NCBI GenBank assembly: GCA_024639825.1
Contig: JAHEGH010000001.1
Span: forward strand, 1-64,000
Direction: 5' to 3'
Source of the DNA: Gammaproteobacteria bacterium
GTDB lineage: Bacteria; Pseudomonadota; Gammaproteobacteria; Steroidobacterales; Woeseiaceae
Length of the DNA: 64,000 nt
Under the pieces are notes generated by a model, which searched no databases, was not told the DNA's origin, and saw only the letters and a list, made by a program, of their open reading frames with translations. The number at the start of each line of letters is the position of its first letter. Positions within the stretch are counted from its first letter, which is position 1. This document shows, in pieces, positions 8,569 through 18,609 of this stretch. The translations under genes and the position numbers were made by a program.

Positions 8569-10644
8569 ATGAAGACCAAGAGCTACATCAGTCTCATCGC
8601 GGTCGTCCTGACCCTGTTTGGCGCGGCTTCGGCCGATGCGGCCGGGCTGCTTGTTCCGCAGGGGCAATCCAGCTCTCTGAGCATCAGGGACCACAAGGTA
8701 AATGTCGTCGTTGAAGACGGCTATGTGGTCACCGAGATCGACCAGGTATTCATTAATGGGGGCGGCAGCGATGTCGAAGCCGTGTACAGCTTCCCTGTGC
8801 CCTCCCACGCTGCCGTCGCAGAATTTACGTACTGGATCGATGGCCAGCCCGTTACGGGCGAAGTCCTGAAAAAGCAGGCAGCCCGGGATCTCTATGAACA
8901 GGAAAAATCGCAGGGTCGTGAGACAGCGCTGGCCGAAAAGGACGAGTACCGAACGTTCGATATTTCGGTCTACCCGGTGCGCGCCAACAGCGACGTTCAT
9001 ATTCGCCTCGTCTACGTCCAAAGCGCCACCACAGACACCGGCATCGGGCGCTATGTCTACCCGCTTGAAGAGGGCGGCGTCGACGAAGAACGCAAGGCAT
9101 TCTGGGAAGTTCGGGATGCCGTGACAGGTACCTTCAGCTTCGATTTCGAGCTGAAATCGTCCTATCCGGTTGATGCTGTGCGTTTACCCGAGCAGCCCCA
9201 TGCCATTCTGAACAAGATCGACGCGGGTCACTGGACCATCGATCTGCACTCGATGGGCTCCTCGCCTGTCGACGAAGAGTTCGAGTCGCAGGTGGCCGCA
9301 CTCGAGGCTGGCGAAACGCCGGCACCCGCGTCTGCCGCGTCGGGTATCGCCAAACTTGATACAGACATCGTGGTCTACTGGCGCCATGCGCCGGATCTGC
9401 CGGGCTCTGTGGATCTCGTGACCCATAAACCGGATGCATCGGGTCGCGGCACGTTCATGCTGACGTTGACACCGGGCGACGACCTGCCGGTCATCGAAAA
9501 CGGGCGCGACTGGGTGTTCGTTCTCGATACGTCGGGATCGATGCAGGGCAAATTCGCAACGCTCGCGAATGGCGTGCAGCAGGCCCTCGGCAAGCTCAAC
9601 CCCCAGGATCGATTTCGCATCTACACGTTTAGCGACTCCGCGCGCGAACTGACCAGTGGCTTCGTAAACGCGGACACGCAGAACGTCACCCATTACGCAC
9701 AAAGCGTAGGCAACCTGCAGTCGAGTGGCGGCACCAATCTTTACGCGGGCCTGGACGCCGGATTGAATGGCCTGGACAGCGACCGGACGTCGGGTATCGC
9801 ACTCGTGACGGACGGTGTCGCGAACGTAGGCGTCACGGAGAAAAAAGCGTTTCTCAAGATGATGGAGAAACACGACGTTCGCCTGTTCACGTTCATTATG
9901 GGTAACAGCGCCAATCGGCCGCTGCTCGAGGCGATGACCGAGATTTCCAATGGGTTCGCCATGGAAACCTCGAACAGCGACGATATCTCCGGCCAGCTCA
10001 TGCAGGCTACGGCCAAGATCCGTCACGCAGCATTGCACGATGTCGTGCTGACGATCGACGGTGTGAAGGTCGCGGACCTCACGCCCGAGCGCATCGGCAG
10101 TCTTTACCACGGCGAGCAGCTCAAAGTACTCGGCCATTACTGGGGCAGCGACGAAGCCCGGGTCGAACTGACCGGCAAGGTCGCCGGGCAGGATGTCGAG
10201 TACCGGACACGTTTCATGATGCCGGTGCACTCGGACCTGAACCCTGAGCTTGATCGCATCTGGGCCTATGCCACGATCGAAAACCTGCAGTCGAAGATGG
10301 ACTACTTCGGTGCGGACCAGGATACAGAGGATGCGATCACCGACCTCGCCATTGAGTACGGCCTGGTCACCGACTTCACATCGATGGTCGTCGTTCGCGA
10401 TGAGGTCTTCGCGGCGCAGGGCATCAAGCGCAGTAATCGCGACCGCGTTGCGGCTGAGACTGTCGCCCGGCAAGCGCGCGCAGCACAGTCCCCGCAACAG
10501 CGACGCGTGGACCAGAATCAACCCATGTACTCGAAGCCGAGACCGTCGACAGGCGGTGGTGGTTCCGGCGGCGGTGCATTCGGATTACCGATGCTGCTCG
10601 GATTATTCGGTCTGGCCTGGTTCCGCCGCAGAAAGGAGCTTTAA
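8569..10644 (+). CDS. VIT and VWA domain surface protein with GlyGly-CTERM-like tail
   Basis: Signal peptide; VIT-like N-terminus; VFVLDTSGSMQGK MIDAS motif; C-terminal GGGGSGGGAFGLPMLLGLFGLAWFRRRKEL. Confidence 0.9.
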   Translation: MKTKSYISLIAVVLTLFGAASADAAGLLVPQGQSSSLSIRDHKVNVVVEDGYVVTEIDQVFINGGGSDVEAVYSFPVPSHAAVAEFTYWIDGQPVTGEVLKKQAARDLYEQEKSQGRETALAEKDEYRTFDISVYPVRANSDVHIRLVYVQSATTDTGIGRYVYPLEEGGVDEERKAFWEVRDAVTGTFSFDFELKSSYPVDAVRLPEQPHAILNKIDAGHWTIDLHSMGSSPVDEEFESQVAALEAGETPAPASAASGIAKLDTDIVVYWRHAPDLPGSVDLVTHKPDASGRGTFMLTLTPGDDLPVIENGRDWVFVLDTSGSMQGKFATLANGVQQALGKLNPQDRFRIYTFSDSARELTSGFVNADTQNVTHYAQSVGNLQSSGGTNLYAGLDAGLNGLDSDRTSGIALVTDGVANVGVTEKKAFLKMMEKHDVRLFTFIMGNSANRPLLEAMTEISNGFAMETSNSDDISGQLMQATAKIRHAALHDVVLTIDGVKVADLTPERIGSLYHGEQLKVLGHYWGSDEARVELTGKVAGQDVEYRTRFMMPVHSDLNPELDRIWAYATIENLQSKMDYFGADQDTEDAITDLAIEYGLVTDFTSMVVVRDEVFAAQGIKRSNRDRVAAETVARQARAAQSPQQRRVDQNQPMYSKPRPSTGGGGSGGGAFGLPMLLGLFGLAWFRRRKEL

Positions 10645-10656
10645 GTAGCAATACCG

Positions 10657-10679
10657 GGGCCCCGCAAGGGGCCCTTTTT
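10657..10679 (+). terminator. Rho-independent terminator after VIT-VWA gene
   Basis: GGGCCCC-GCAA-GGGGCCC stem followed by TTTTT. Confidence 0.85.
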
Positions 10680-12219
10680 ATTCCTGGTCTACCAGCAGTT
10701 GATAATCGACTTGAGCAAGCAATTCCTGCTCCCGCTCGAGATCCGCAATAGTCAGCGGATTTTCCGCCAGCCAGTCGGCAGCGAAACTGAGCGACAGGGT
10801 CTTGCCTGACGCCCGGATCGATACAGGCGGGTGCTCGGTTTCCTTGCGGCTGCGATTGAGCAACACAGCAAGTCGCAACAAGATCAGGAGGCGCAGACCG
10901 GGTTCCTGCCATGAATCGGGCAGAACCTTGAAGCCGGACTTATCGATGCGGTGACGCTGACCGCCGATGAGCAGGGCCAAAAACCGCTGTTCGGCACGAG
11001 GAAATCCGGGCATATCCGCATGCTCGGCAATATAAGCGCCATGTCGCTGGTAACCGTCGTGGGAAATATCCAGCCCGATCTCGTGGAGGCCGGCCGCCCA
11101 GTCAAGTACCTTGCCCGCGAGCTCAGTGGTGAACCCCCAGTCCTGCCGGCACAGCGCATACAATTCGGCGGCGGTACGCGAAACGCGCGCAGCCTGCTGT
11201 TCATCTACGTGGTAGCGTGCTTTCATCGCCTGCACCGAACGCTCACGAGCATCCTCGTGTTGCAAACGGCCCAGCAGGTCGTACAACAAACCTTCTCGCA
11301 GTGCCCCATCCGAAACCTTTAGCCTGGCGATGTTCAGGACGTGCAGAAGCTCGGCGAGAATCGACAGACCGCCGGGCCAGACCTGTGCGCGACGATCGGA
11401 CAGCCCGGGCAGTGAAATGTCGGACACCGAGTCGAATTCGAGAACTTTGTCGATAAGCTGCTCGACGACGTCCAGCGTCAATCCCGACTCGGAAATGCCA
11501 AGCTCCCTGGCAACCTCTTCCGTCGAGCGAATGGTGCCTGATGTACCAATCGCTTCGACACCGAGGGCGTTACGGAAAAATTCCTTAACCGGGCGCAGCT
11601 CGAGTTGTGCCGCCAGTCGCGCCTTGTTGAACCCTGCACGCGAGATTTCTCCGTTGGGGAAAAATCGCTCGGTCATAGAGACGCAGCCCATATGCGTGCT
11701 TTCCAGCGCACTGGGGCTTGCCGCCTGCCCCAGGATCAGTTCGGTACTGCCGCCGCCAATATCCATGACGAGCCGCAGGCCGTCGGTCGGAGGAAGGCTG
11801 TGTGTCACGCCCTTGTAGATCAGGCGCGCCTCTTCAATGCCGGAAATTATTTCGATCGGGTGGCCGAGTGCTGCCTCGGCTTCGGCCATGAAGGTCGTGT
11901 CTTTGTGGGCGCGGCGAATGGTGCTCGTTCCGGCCGCCCGAACCTTGTCCGCCTCTATTTCGCGCAACCGCTCGCCGAATCGGGACAGGCATTCGAGCGC
12001 GCGAACCCGGGCATCGGGTGAGATATCGCCACTATCCGAAAGCCCCTCGGCGAGGCGCACCGTCTCACGAATGCGATCAAGAATCGCAAGCTGGCCGTGG
12101 CGTAGCTCGCCAACGATCATATGAAAACTGTTCGAGCCGAGATCTACGGCCGCGATGATTTCCGGCGGGACAGTCTCAGACGGTGAAGGACGATCCGCAG
12201 CCACACGTGGTTTGAGCAT
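10678..12219 (-). CDS. ppx: Exopolyphosphatase, Ppx/GppA family
   Basis: [40 protein letters not shown]; start choice at 12219 (ATG) is tentative. Confidence 0.93.
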   Translation of the reverse strand: MLKPRVAADRPSPSETVPPEIIAAVDLGSNSFHMIVGELRHGQLAILDRIRETVRLAEGLSDSGDISPDARVRALECLSRFGERLREIEADKVRAAGTSTIRRAHKDTTFMAEAEAALGHPIEIISGIEEARLIYKGVTHSLPPTDGLRLVMDIGGGSTELILGQAASPSALESTHMGCVSMTERFFPNGEISRAGFNKARLAAQLELRPVKEFFRNALGVEAIGTSGTIRSTEEVARELGISESGLTLDVVEQLIDKVLEFDSVSDISLPGLSDRRAQVWPGGLSILAELLHVLNIARLKVSDGALREGLLYDLLGRLQHEDARERSVQAMKARYHVDEQQAARVSRTAAELYALCRQDWGFTTELAGKVLDWAAGLHEIGLDISHDGYQRHGAYIAEHADMPGFPRAEQRFLALLIGGQRHRIDKSGFKVLPDSWQEPGLRLLILLRLAVLLNRSRKETEHPPVSIRASGKTLSLSFAADWLAENPLTIADLEREQELLAQVDYQLLVDQE

Positions 12220-12541
12220 TCGGATTCCGGATGATGAACTGCGCTCCCTGCAGATCTTCCTTGTAATCGATCTCGGCACCCATGAGGTACTGGATGCTCA
12301 TCGGGTCCACCAGCAACGTGACGCCGCCATTCTCGACCTGGCTGTCGCCGTCCTCGATGTCCTCATCGAACGTGAATCCGTATTGAAAACCCGAGCACCC
12401 TCCGCCGGAAATAAACACGCGGAGCTTGAGGTTCGGATTATCCTCTTCTGCGATCAGCTCACCGACCTTGCCCGCCGCCGCATCGGTAAAAACGATGCCG
12501 TTCGGGATCTGGGGAGCGCTTCCTGTTGTTGCTGTAGCCAT
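12176..12541 (-). CDS. erpA: Iron-sulfur cluster insertion protein ErpA
   Basis: A-type carrier: [20 protein letters not shown] ... [16 protein letters not shown]. Confidence 0.95.
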   Translation of the reverse strand: MATATTGSAPQIPNGIVFTDAAAGKVGELIAEEDNPNLKLRVFISGGGCSGFQYGFTFDEDIEDGDSQVENGGVTLLVDPMSIQYLMGAEIDYKEDLQGAQFIIRNPNAQTTCGCGSSFTV

Positions 12542-12576
12542 AGTCTTTCGTATTTTTCCGTTTTGGGGCCAGCCGA

Positions 12577-13011
12577 CTAGTCGTTGACTGCGGCCGCCGC
12601 TTCGTCGATGCGATTGGTCTGTTCCAGCAAAGGTACCTGCCCTTCGGGCTGGTGTACAAGCTTACCGTTGATTTCGGCACCAATCGCCATTTCGATCAGA
12701 TTGTAATACACATTACCAATGACACGCGCGGTCGGCCCCAGTTCCACACGTTTGCTGGCGAATACATCGCCTTTGACGATGCCGTTCAACACGACATAAG
12801 GCACCGTAACGCCGCCGTCGACCGTGCCAATATCACTGATGCTCAGCGCAGACTCAGTATCGGGATCGGCCGAAATGCTGCCGTTGACGACACCATCGAC
12901 ATGGCAGCCGCCCTGAAAGTGCAGGTCGCCATTGACCTTGCTATTAGGGCCAATGAGCGTCTCAACGACCGTGTGTCTGCGTTGTTTCTTACCGAACATC
13001 TGGTTCTCCAA
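12577..13011 (-). CDS. Bactofilin family polymer-forming protein
   Basis: [29 protein letters not shown] beta-helical repeat pattern. Confidence 0.9.
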   Translation of the reverse strand: MENQMFGKKQRRHTVVETLIGPNSKVNGDLHFQGGCHVDGVVNGSISADPDTESALSISDIGTVDGGVTVPYVVLNGIVKGDVFASKRVELGPTARVIGNVYYNLIEMAIGAEINGKLVHQPEGQVPLLEQTNRIDEAAAAVND

Positions 13012-13731
13012 TCAACCCTGGCTCATGGCCCAGGCATAACTTTCTTCTATGCTCGAGATCGAGCGAGTCCTGGAACGCACTTCAACTCGAATGCGCTCCG
13101 GCGTAAAACCGTCCGGCAAAACGAGCCGCCGGTCAAAATCCTGAAAATAACGGAACGAGAACGGCCAGGCGGATTCCGCATCGGCCGGCAACAACTCTGT
13201 CAGAGCGTAGGTCTTGGCCTCGCCGCCCTCACTCCCCTCGACGCTCAAAGTGACATTACCCGACACCTTGCGATCATGTTTCATCGCCTGCACGAGCACC
13301 AGGCGAAGGTTGAATTCTCGTTCTTCAGCGCCGCGCGTCAGCTTGAGGTTCTGGACTCGCAGGCCCGGTTTGCCATCGGCCGGCGAGACGATGCCTCGAT
13401 AAAACGCGATCGCATCCCGCTGTTCCTGAATTTTTGCCTGCAATGAAATCAGGCTGCCTTCGACTTCCTTGTAGGCCTCGCGATCGATCTCTCGATGCGT
13501 CTCCAAAACAGCAATCTCCTGCTTTAGCTCGGCAATCTCGTCGTCAAGAGCGTGAATATGCTCTTCGAAAGCGGCGCGTTCATTGCGCTCATCGACCACG
13601 TCGTAGCCAGCGCTGATGCGACCATACTCGAACACCAGGTAGGTAGCGACCAGCGCAAGCGCCAGCATGCCGAGCCTGAAGAACCAGGTTCGGCCTGCGC
13701 CATGCTTTTGGAGGTGGTAACTAGCCGCCAC
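13012..13731 (-). CDS. Membrane-anchored coiled-coil protein, DUF6776-like
   Basis: One N-terminal TM helix, a long coiled coil and a C-terminal beta domain; directly upstream of the bactofilin gene. Confidence 0.75.
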   Translation of the reverse strand: MAASYHLQKHGAGRTWFFRLGMLALALVATYLVFEYGRISAGYDVVDERNERAAFEEHIHALDDEIAELKQEIAVLETHREIDREAYKEVEGSLISLQAKIQEQRDAIAFYRGIVSPADGKPGLRVQNLKLTRGAEEREFNLRLVLVQAMKHDRKVSGNVTLSVEGSEGGEAKTYALTELLPADAESAWPFSFRYFQDFDRRLVLPDGFTPERIRVEVRSRTRSISSIEESYAWAMSQG

Positions 13732-13801
13732 TCGAATCGCTCGCTATTAAGTTAAAGACGTTATGTTACGCGGAGGGTGGGCATAGCAGAAGTGCGCTAT
13801 G

Positions 13802-14392
13802 TCACGATTTTGGCCCTTCATGGGCGTCTTTTCTGGCCTGGGCCAAGTCCTTCTCAAAGACTGCGCGCCAGCGCCTGGGCCACCAGCGCGGCTGAGCCGG
13901 CAGGCCATCCGGATAGACGCAGGGGCCTAATTCATGCAATGCAGATGCGTAGACCCGCCGTTTGAAGTAGATCACCTCGTTTACGGGGCGCCAGAAAGGC
14001 ACCCAACGGATACGGTCAAATTCCGGTTTGTCGCCACAATCGAAGCGCACGCAGTCGTCGTCGGATAAGAGGCGCAGTATGAACCAGCGTTGTTTCTGGC
14101 CGATACACAGCGGTTTGCTATGCCGGCGAATGAACTTGTCAGGGAGTCGGTATCGTAACCAGTCGCTGGTTACACCGAGCACCCCCACGTCTTCAGGCCG
14201 CAGCCCGACTTCCTCGTGCAGTTCACGAAACATGGCTTGTTCGGGATCTTCGTCTTGCAGCATTCCGCCCTGCGGAAATTGCCAGCCTTTGGCACCCACG
14301 CGACCGCCCAGCATCAGCTTGTTGTCGGCGTTCGCGAGAATGATGCCGACGTTTGCCCGAAAGCCCTCGGCGTCAATCCAATCGTTGCTCAT
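13802..14392 (-). CDS. rppH: RNA pyrophosphohydrolase (Nudix)
   Basis: WIDAEGFRANVGIILANADNKLMLGGRVGAKGWQFPQGGM...FRELHEEVGL Nudix box. Confidence 0.95.
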   Translation of the reverse strand: MSNDWIDAEGFRANVGIILANADNKLMLGGRVGAKGWQFPQGGMLQDEDPEQAMFRELHEEVGLRPEDVGVLGVTSDWLRYRLPDKFIRRHSKPLCIGQKQRWFILRLLSDDDCVRFDCGDKPEFDRIRWVPFWRPVNEVIYFKRRVYASALHELGPCVYPDGLPAQPRWWPRRWRAVFEKDLAQARKDAHEGPKS

Positions 14393-14458
14393 TGCAACCG
14401 TACTAAAACTCTAACTGCCGTTTACTTTACACTATCCGTCGCCGCTCGCCCCAGGAGA

Positions 14459-15454
14459 TTGTCCTTGCCCGCAGGTCGCACCGGAGCCCTGTTTGCCGTA
14501 TTGCTGATTATCGTTACCGCCGCGTTCACGCTGGCGCTGGCGCTCGGCAGTGCGGATATCAGCCTCGTCGAAGCGCTGCAGGCGCTGCGCGGCATGGGAC
14601 CGGAGAAAGTCCAGGCCCTGGTAACCGAACTGCGGCTTCCACGGGCGTTGACAGCGTTCGCCGTTGGCGGCCTGCTGGCGGTCGCCGGCGTGCTGATGCA
14701 GGTACTGCTGCGCAATCCGCTGGCCGAACCGTACATCCTTGGCAGTTCGGGCGGCGCCGCCGTTGCAGCGCTGCTCGCTATGAGCTTCGGCATGGGCAGC
14801 CTGGTCGTCGACTTCTCGGCTTTCGGTGGCGCCATGGCGGCAACCCTTCTGGTTTTCGCCATTGCGCAGGGCACTGGTAGCTGGACACCAACCCGGCTGC
14901 TGCTCACCGGCGTCGTGCTCGCCGCCGGTTTCAGCGCCGCCACGACATTGCTACTGGCACTCAGCCCGGACCAGAATCTTCGCGGCATGCTGTTCTGGCT
15001 CATGGGCGACCTGAGTTTCGCATTTGACCCTATGCGCTGCCTTGTATTGCTTGCCATTTTGGTTGTTGCCGGGACGCTGAGTGCGAGACACCTCAACGTT
15101 CTTTCACGCGGCGAATTGCAGGCAGCAATCGTCGGCTTGCCGGTTCGCACATTCCGCTACATGATTTTTGCCGCGGCGGCCCTTGCAACCGCCTTCTCGG
15201 TAACGACCGTCGGCGTAATCGGCTTTATCGGTTTGGTCGTACCACACCTGGTGCGCCTCGTTGCGGGTAGCGACCACCGCGTCGTCCTGCCGGCGTCGGC
15301 CCTTGCCGGCGGTGCCCTGCTCGTCATCGCGGACACGCTTGCGCGCACCATCATGGCACCTCGCCAACTGCCCGTCGGCGCGCTAACCGCGGCTATCGGC
15401 GTCCCGCTGTTTCTAGTCCTGATGAACAGGATTCGAGCAGAGCGCTACCAGTAA
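14459..15454 (+). CDS. btuC: FecCD-family (BtuC-like) ABC transporter permease
   Basis: LRLPRALTAFAVGGLLAVAGVLMQVLLRNPLAEPYILGSSGGAA; GFIGLVVPHLVRLVAGSDHR; probable TTG start at 14459 or 14465. Confidence 0.88.
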   Translation: MSLPAGRTGALFAVLLIIVTAAFTLALALGSADISLVEALQALRGMGPEKVQALVTELRLPRALTAFAVGGLLAVAGVLMQVLLRNPLAEPYILGSSGGAAVAALLAMSFGMGSLVVDFSAFGGAMAATLLVFAIAQGTGSWTPTRLLLTGVVLAAGFSAATTLLLALSPDQNLRGMLFWLMGDLSFAFDPMRCLVLLAILVVAGTLSARHLNVLSRGELQAAIVGLPVRTFRYMIFAAAALATAFSVTTVGVIGFIGLVVPHLVRLVAGSDHRVVLPASALAGGALLVIADTLARTIMAPRQLPVGALTAAIGVPLFLVLMNRIRAERYQ

Positions 15455-16332
15455 CCTGCCCGTTCGGCGAGCAGGCGCGCTTCTTCAGTTCGCCAGCCGG
15501 CAGCGCCGACGTTGCGCGTCGAAATTCCTGTCCCCGCTCGCCACGTCTTGAACTCAAGCATCCAACCCACAAACTGTTGCGCGCGGTCTGGTTGCTGTGC
15601 GTGTCGTCCCACGCCGATCGCATCGATATCGTAGTACTCGTTTTGTGGAACGAATGACAGGAGGCCGTCCGGGTTAGACATCAGCAAGGCAATACCGTAC
15701 TTACATCGTCCGTCGCGCAGGGCATCAAGCAGGTCTTCCTGGCTCGAGAACGGCGCCGCGCCAAGGTTTCTCACCCATCCCCTCACCAAGCGCTCAGCAG
15801 GTCGCACACCGAGATCGTCAATCAAGTTCGCTATCAACACTCGGTTTTGTGTTAACGCCGACGACGTCAGGCACAAGCCGCCTTTAAGGGCGGGATCGGC
15901 AAGCGACTGGTAGGTTCCGCCCGGACCTTCGCCTGGCGGATAGATAACAATAAATGCTCGTACATCAATCGCCGCCCACATTTTATCCGGGTCCTTCCAG
16001 TGCGCCGCCACTTGAGCAAATGCCGGACTTTGTATCGGGCGTAACGCGCCGTGTTCCGCTGCGCGCCACATGTCTATGACGTTATCGGTCAACAGCACGT
16101 CTACCGGGCTTCCGGATTTTTCTATTAGCCGTGTGGCGTTGTCAGACGATGTACCCCACTCGACGGAGACAGGAATACCCGTTTCATCCATGAATTCAGC
16201 AATCGCGCCAGATAACTCGCCGCCTTCCTCTCCGCTTGCAAGCAGGAGAAGCGGCGGACCTTCAGGGGCGCTCGGTCCGCCGCAGCCGGCCAACACTATC
16301 GCGCCAACCACGATATAGACCCGCCGTTTCAC
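15445..16332 (-). CDS. Extracellular solute-binding lipoprotein (FbpA-like)
   Basis: Lipobox VLAGCGG; periplasmic binding protein-like sequence. Confidence 0.82.
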   Translation of the reverse strand: MKRRVYIVVGAIVLAGCGGPSAPEGPPLLLLASGEEGGELSGAIAEFMDETGIPVSVEWGTSSDNATRLIEKSGSPVDVLLTDNVIDMWRAAEHGALRPIQSPAFAQVAAHWKDPDKMWAAIDVRAFIVIYPPGEGPGGTYQSLADPALKGGLCLTSSALTQNRVLIANLIDDLGVRPAERLVRGWVRNLGAAPFSSQEDLLDALRDGRCKYGIALLMSNPDGLLSFVPQNEYYDIDAIGVGRHAQQPDRAQQFVGWMLEFKTWRAGTGISTRNVGAAGWRTEEARLLAERAGYW

Positions 16333-17429
16333 GCTGCCTCCACGACAACCCGGTCACGCCCCGCGGACTTCGCGGCGTACAGTGCGACATCTGCCCGGGC
16401 GATAAGCGAATCGCCCAGGGTCTTGAGATCCTTGTCATCGGGCCTCGGGGAAACCTCTGCTATCCCGATCGACGCGGTGATAATCACCTCCTCACCACCC
16501 GGCAAGCTCATGGGCGATGCGGCGATCTCCATGCGAATCCGCTCGGCCAGTTTCGATGCCGACTCAACGTCAGTTCCAGGCAACAGGACGACAAACTCTT
16601 CACCGCCGTAGCGCGCAGCGACGTCGCTGGCCCTGACCTGCGACTCGATACGTTGCGCAAGTTCCTGCAACACGACATCGCCAGCCGCGTGGCCCCAGGT
16701 ATCGTTAATCTGCTTGAAGTGATCGACGTCGAGCATCAGGCACACCAGCCGATTTCTGTCGCGACGAGCACGCGCCAGCTCTTCCCCGATCCTTACCGTC
16801 AGGTAACGGCGGTTGTGCCAGCCGGTGAGAACATCCGTGAAGCCGCTGCGCAACAGGCGCGCGCGGTTAACCACGTTCTCAATACAGAACGATGCGATTA
16901 CGCCCATGTGCGCAAGAAAGTCGCTGGCGTGCACATGCGTAAAACGCATCGGATCATGACTGCAAAGATTGATACTACCGAGCAACTTGCCGCGGTGTGA
17001 CAGGGGAATCATCGCAATGCTCCTGGCATTCGTAGCGCCGGGGCAAATAAGCTGGTGGTCGCAGGCGGCAAAGCTGCCGAGCCAGGGTTGCTGCAGCGCA
17101 ATGTACTGCGGCGCGAGACCCGCAATGGATTCGACCACCAGCAGATCGCGAAACGCCTCGGCCGGCGTGCCATTGGCGAGCAGCAGGTGACGAATATCGT
17201 GGTCCGGGTCGCATACGACCAGGCTCACGTAATCGACGCCGTAGCTGACGCGCAACCCATCGATCAGGGCGCGTATCAGCCCGTCCAGGTTTTCAGCCTC
17301 CAGGAGTCGCAGCTCGCGCATCTGAGCGCGCCGCATTATTTCATCGTTCCTTGCGACTTCGGCAGTCAGCTCTGTAAGCTGGCGTCGGGTTGCTTCAAGC
17401 TGCGCCTCGAGTTCTTCCATGGACGTCAT
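16329..17429 (-). CDS. DUF484/GAF-GGDEF diguanylate cyclase
   Basis: LVCLMLDVDHFKQINDTWGHAAGDVVL...ARYGGEEFVVLLPG. Confidence 0.94.
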   Translation of the reverse strand: MTSMEELEAQLEATRRQLTELTAEVARNDEIMRRAQMRELRLLEAENLDGLIRALIDGLRVSYGVDYVSLVVCDPDHDIRHLLLANGTPAEAFRDLLVVESIAGLAPQYIALQQPWLGSFAACDHQLICPGATNARSIAMIPLSHRGKLLGSINLCSHDPMRFTHVHASDFLAHMGVIASFCIENVVNRARLLRSGFTDVLTGWHNRRYLTVRIGEELARARRDRNRLVCLMLDVDHFKQINDTWGHAAGDVVLQELAQRIESQVRASDVAARYGGEEFVVLLPGTDVESASKLAERIRMEIAASPMSLPGGEEVIITASIGIAEVSPRPDDKDLKTLGDSLIARADVALYAAKSAGRDRVVVEAA

Positions 17430-17433
17430 GTCG

Positions 17434-18519
17434 TCAGCTCCTTAGTGCGAGATAGTCACGTCCTTTTTCCATTAGTTCGACGAATGCACTTTCGTCGCCG
17501 TCCGCGACCGTTTCCCGGATTCGCCGGGCTGCGTCGCAAAGCGCATCCAGCGGACCCAGCCCAAACTTGTTGAGGTTCTGGATCTCAAAATACAGGCGTG
17601 GATTATCCTGCGCCACCGCTGCGGATACGAGCAGCTGCGAGTCAAATGTCGTAGATGACATCTGCGCCAGTTTCGGTGCCGCTTCCCCGCTCTCAGCCAG
17701 CGCTGTGAAGAAGGCAATATTCAGCGCGTGCGACAAACCGAGAACGTAGGCAATAAGGCGATCGTGATCGTCGAGACCCATATCAAGCTGCTCCACCATT
17801 GTCGCAGCGAACAGCTCCTTTGCATCCGCCGTCGCCTGAGCATCCCCTGCATCGCAGAAAATAAGGTGCCGACCGGATAACAGGCGCGTGTTCGGGCCGT
17901 ACATCGGATGAAGCGATGTTACCCGGCAACCGGCAGCGCGCAGTTCCCCGATGCCGTCGATAAGCGGCGATTTCAGCGAGCCAATATCGAAAATCAGCCC
18001 CTTCGGTTTCAGAACGGCGAGTTGAGCAAGGATGCGACCTGATACGGCCAGAGGTGCAGCGACGACAATGACATCGAAATCAACACCGGCATCGGTCCAG
18101 TTGCTGAATTGGTTGGGCCCGTCTTCGATGGTTACATCGGCGACGGTGGTGGCGAATCCCTGCGAGGCAAAGAAGTCCACAAACCAGCGGCCCATTTTAC
18201 CGGCACCACCAATAACAAGTGCACGGCGACCGTCGCCCTTGCCTTCGGCAATCACTCGATCGCGCTCCTGGCTCTCAAGTGAAGTACGAATCAGCAATTG
18301 CAGCAGGTTCTCAACCAGGTCCGGATCCACACCCGCTTCGACAGCCTGCGCGCGCCCCATGTCGAGCACGTCTTTCTCGCGGGCATAGTCGCGGGTACCG
18401 GTACCCGCGACGAGCTTGCTCTTGCCAATCTCGCCGACGATCTGTTGCCGTTCGGCGATCAGGCCCACCAGTTTCCTGTCGACAGCCGACAGGCGGGTTC
18501 GCAGTTCATCAAGATTCAT
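17434..18519 (-). CDS. tyrA: Bifunctional chorismate mutase / prephenate dehydrogenase
   Basis: N-terminal CM domain MNLDELRTRLSAVDRKLVGLIAERQ; VIGGAGKMGRWFVDFFASQG; LHPMYGPN; start trimmed. Confidence 0.94.
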   Translation of the reverse strand: MNLDELRTRLSAVDRKLVGLIAERQQIVGEIGKSKLVAGTGTRDYAREKDVLDMGRAQAVEAGVDPDLVENLLQLLIRTSLESQERDRVIAEGKGDGRRALVIGGAGKMGRWFVDFFASQGFATTVADVTIEDGPNQFSNWTDAGVDFDVIVVAAPLAVSGRILAQLAVLKPKGLIFDIGSLKSPLIDGIGELRAAGCRVTSLHPMYGPNTRLLSGRHLIFCDAGDAQATADAKELFAATMVEQLDMGLDDHDRLIAYVLGLSHALNIAFFTALAESGEAAPKLAQMSSTTFDSQLLVSAAVAQDNPRLYFEIQNLNKFGLGPLDALCDAARRIRETVADGDESAFVELMEKGRDYLALRS

Positions 18520-18554
18520 AGATACGTCTTTTACAGCAGACGCGATCACAACGA

Positions 18555-18584
18555 AAGCCGGCCCGAAGGAATTCGGGCCGGCTT
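18555..18584 (-). terminator. Hairpin between the RH-rich gene and tyrA
   Basis: AAGCCGGCCCGAA-GGAA-TTCGGGCCGGCTT, 13-bp perfect stem; U-tract is weak. Confidence 0.55.
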
Positions 18585-18609
18585 GCCTCTTTCACGGTTT
18601 CAGGCGGTA

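Noticed and set aside
9184-10521. 445-aa ORF antisense to the VIT-VWA gene
   Set aside because: Shadow frame of a well-supported GC-rich coding sequence; no recognisable domain.
14393-14459. Possible cobalamin riboswitch upstream of the btuC-like gene
   Set aside because: The gap to rppH is about 66 bp, too short for a cobalamin aptamer, and no B12-box-like motif was seen.
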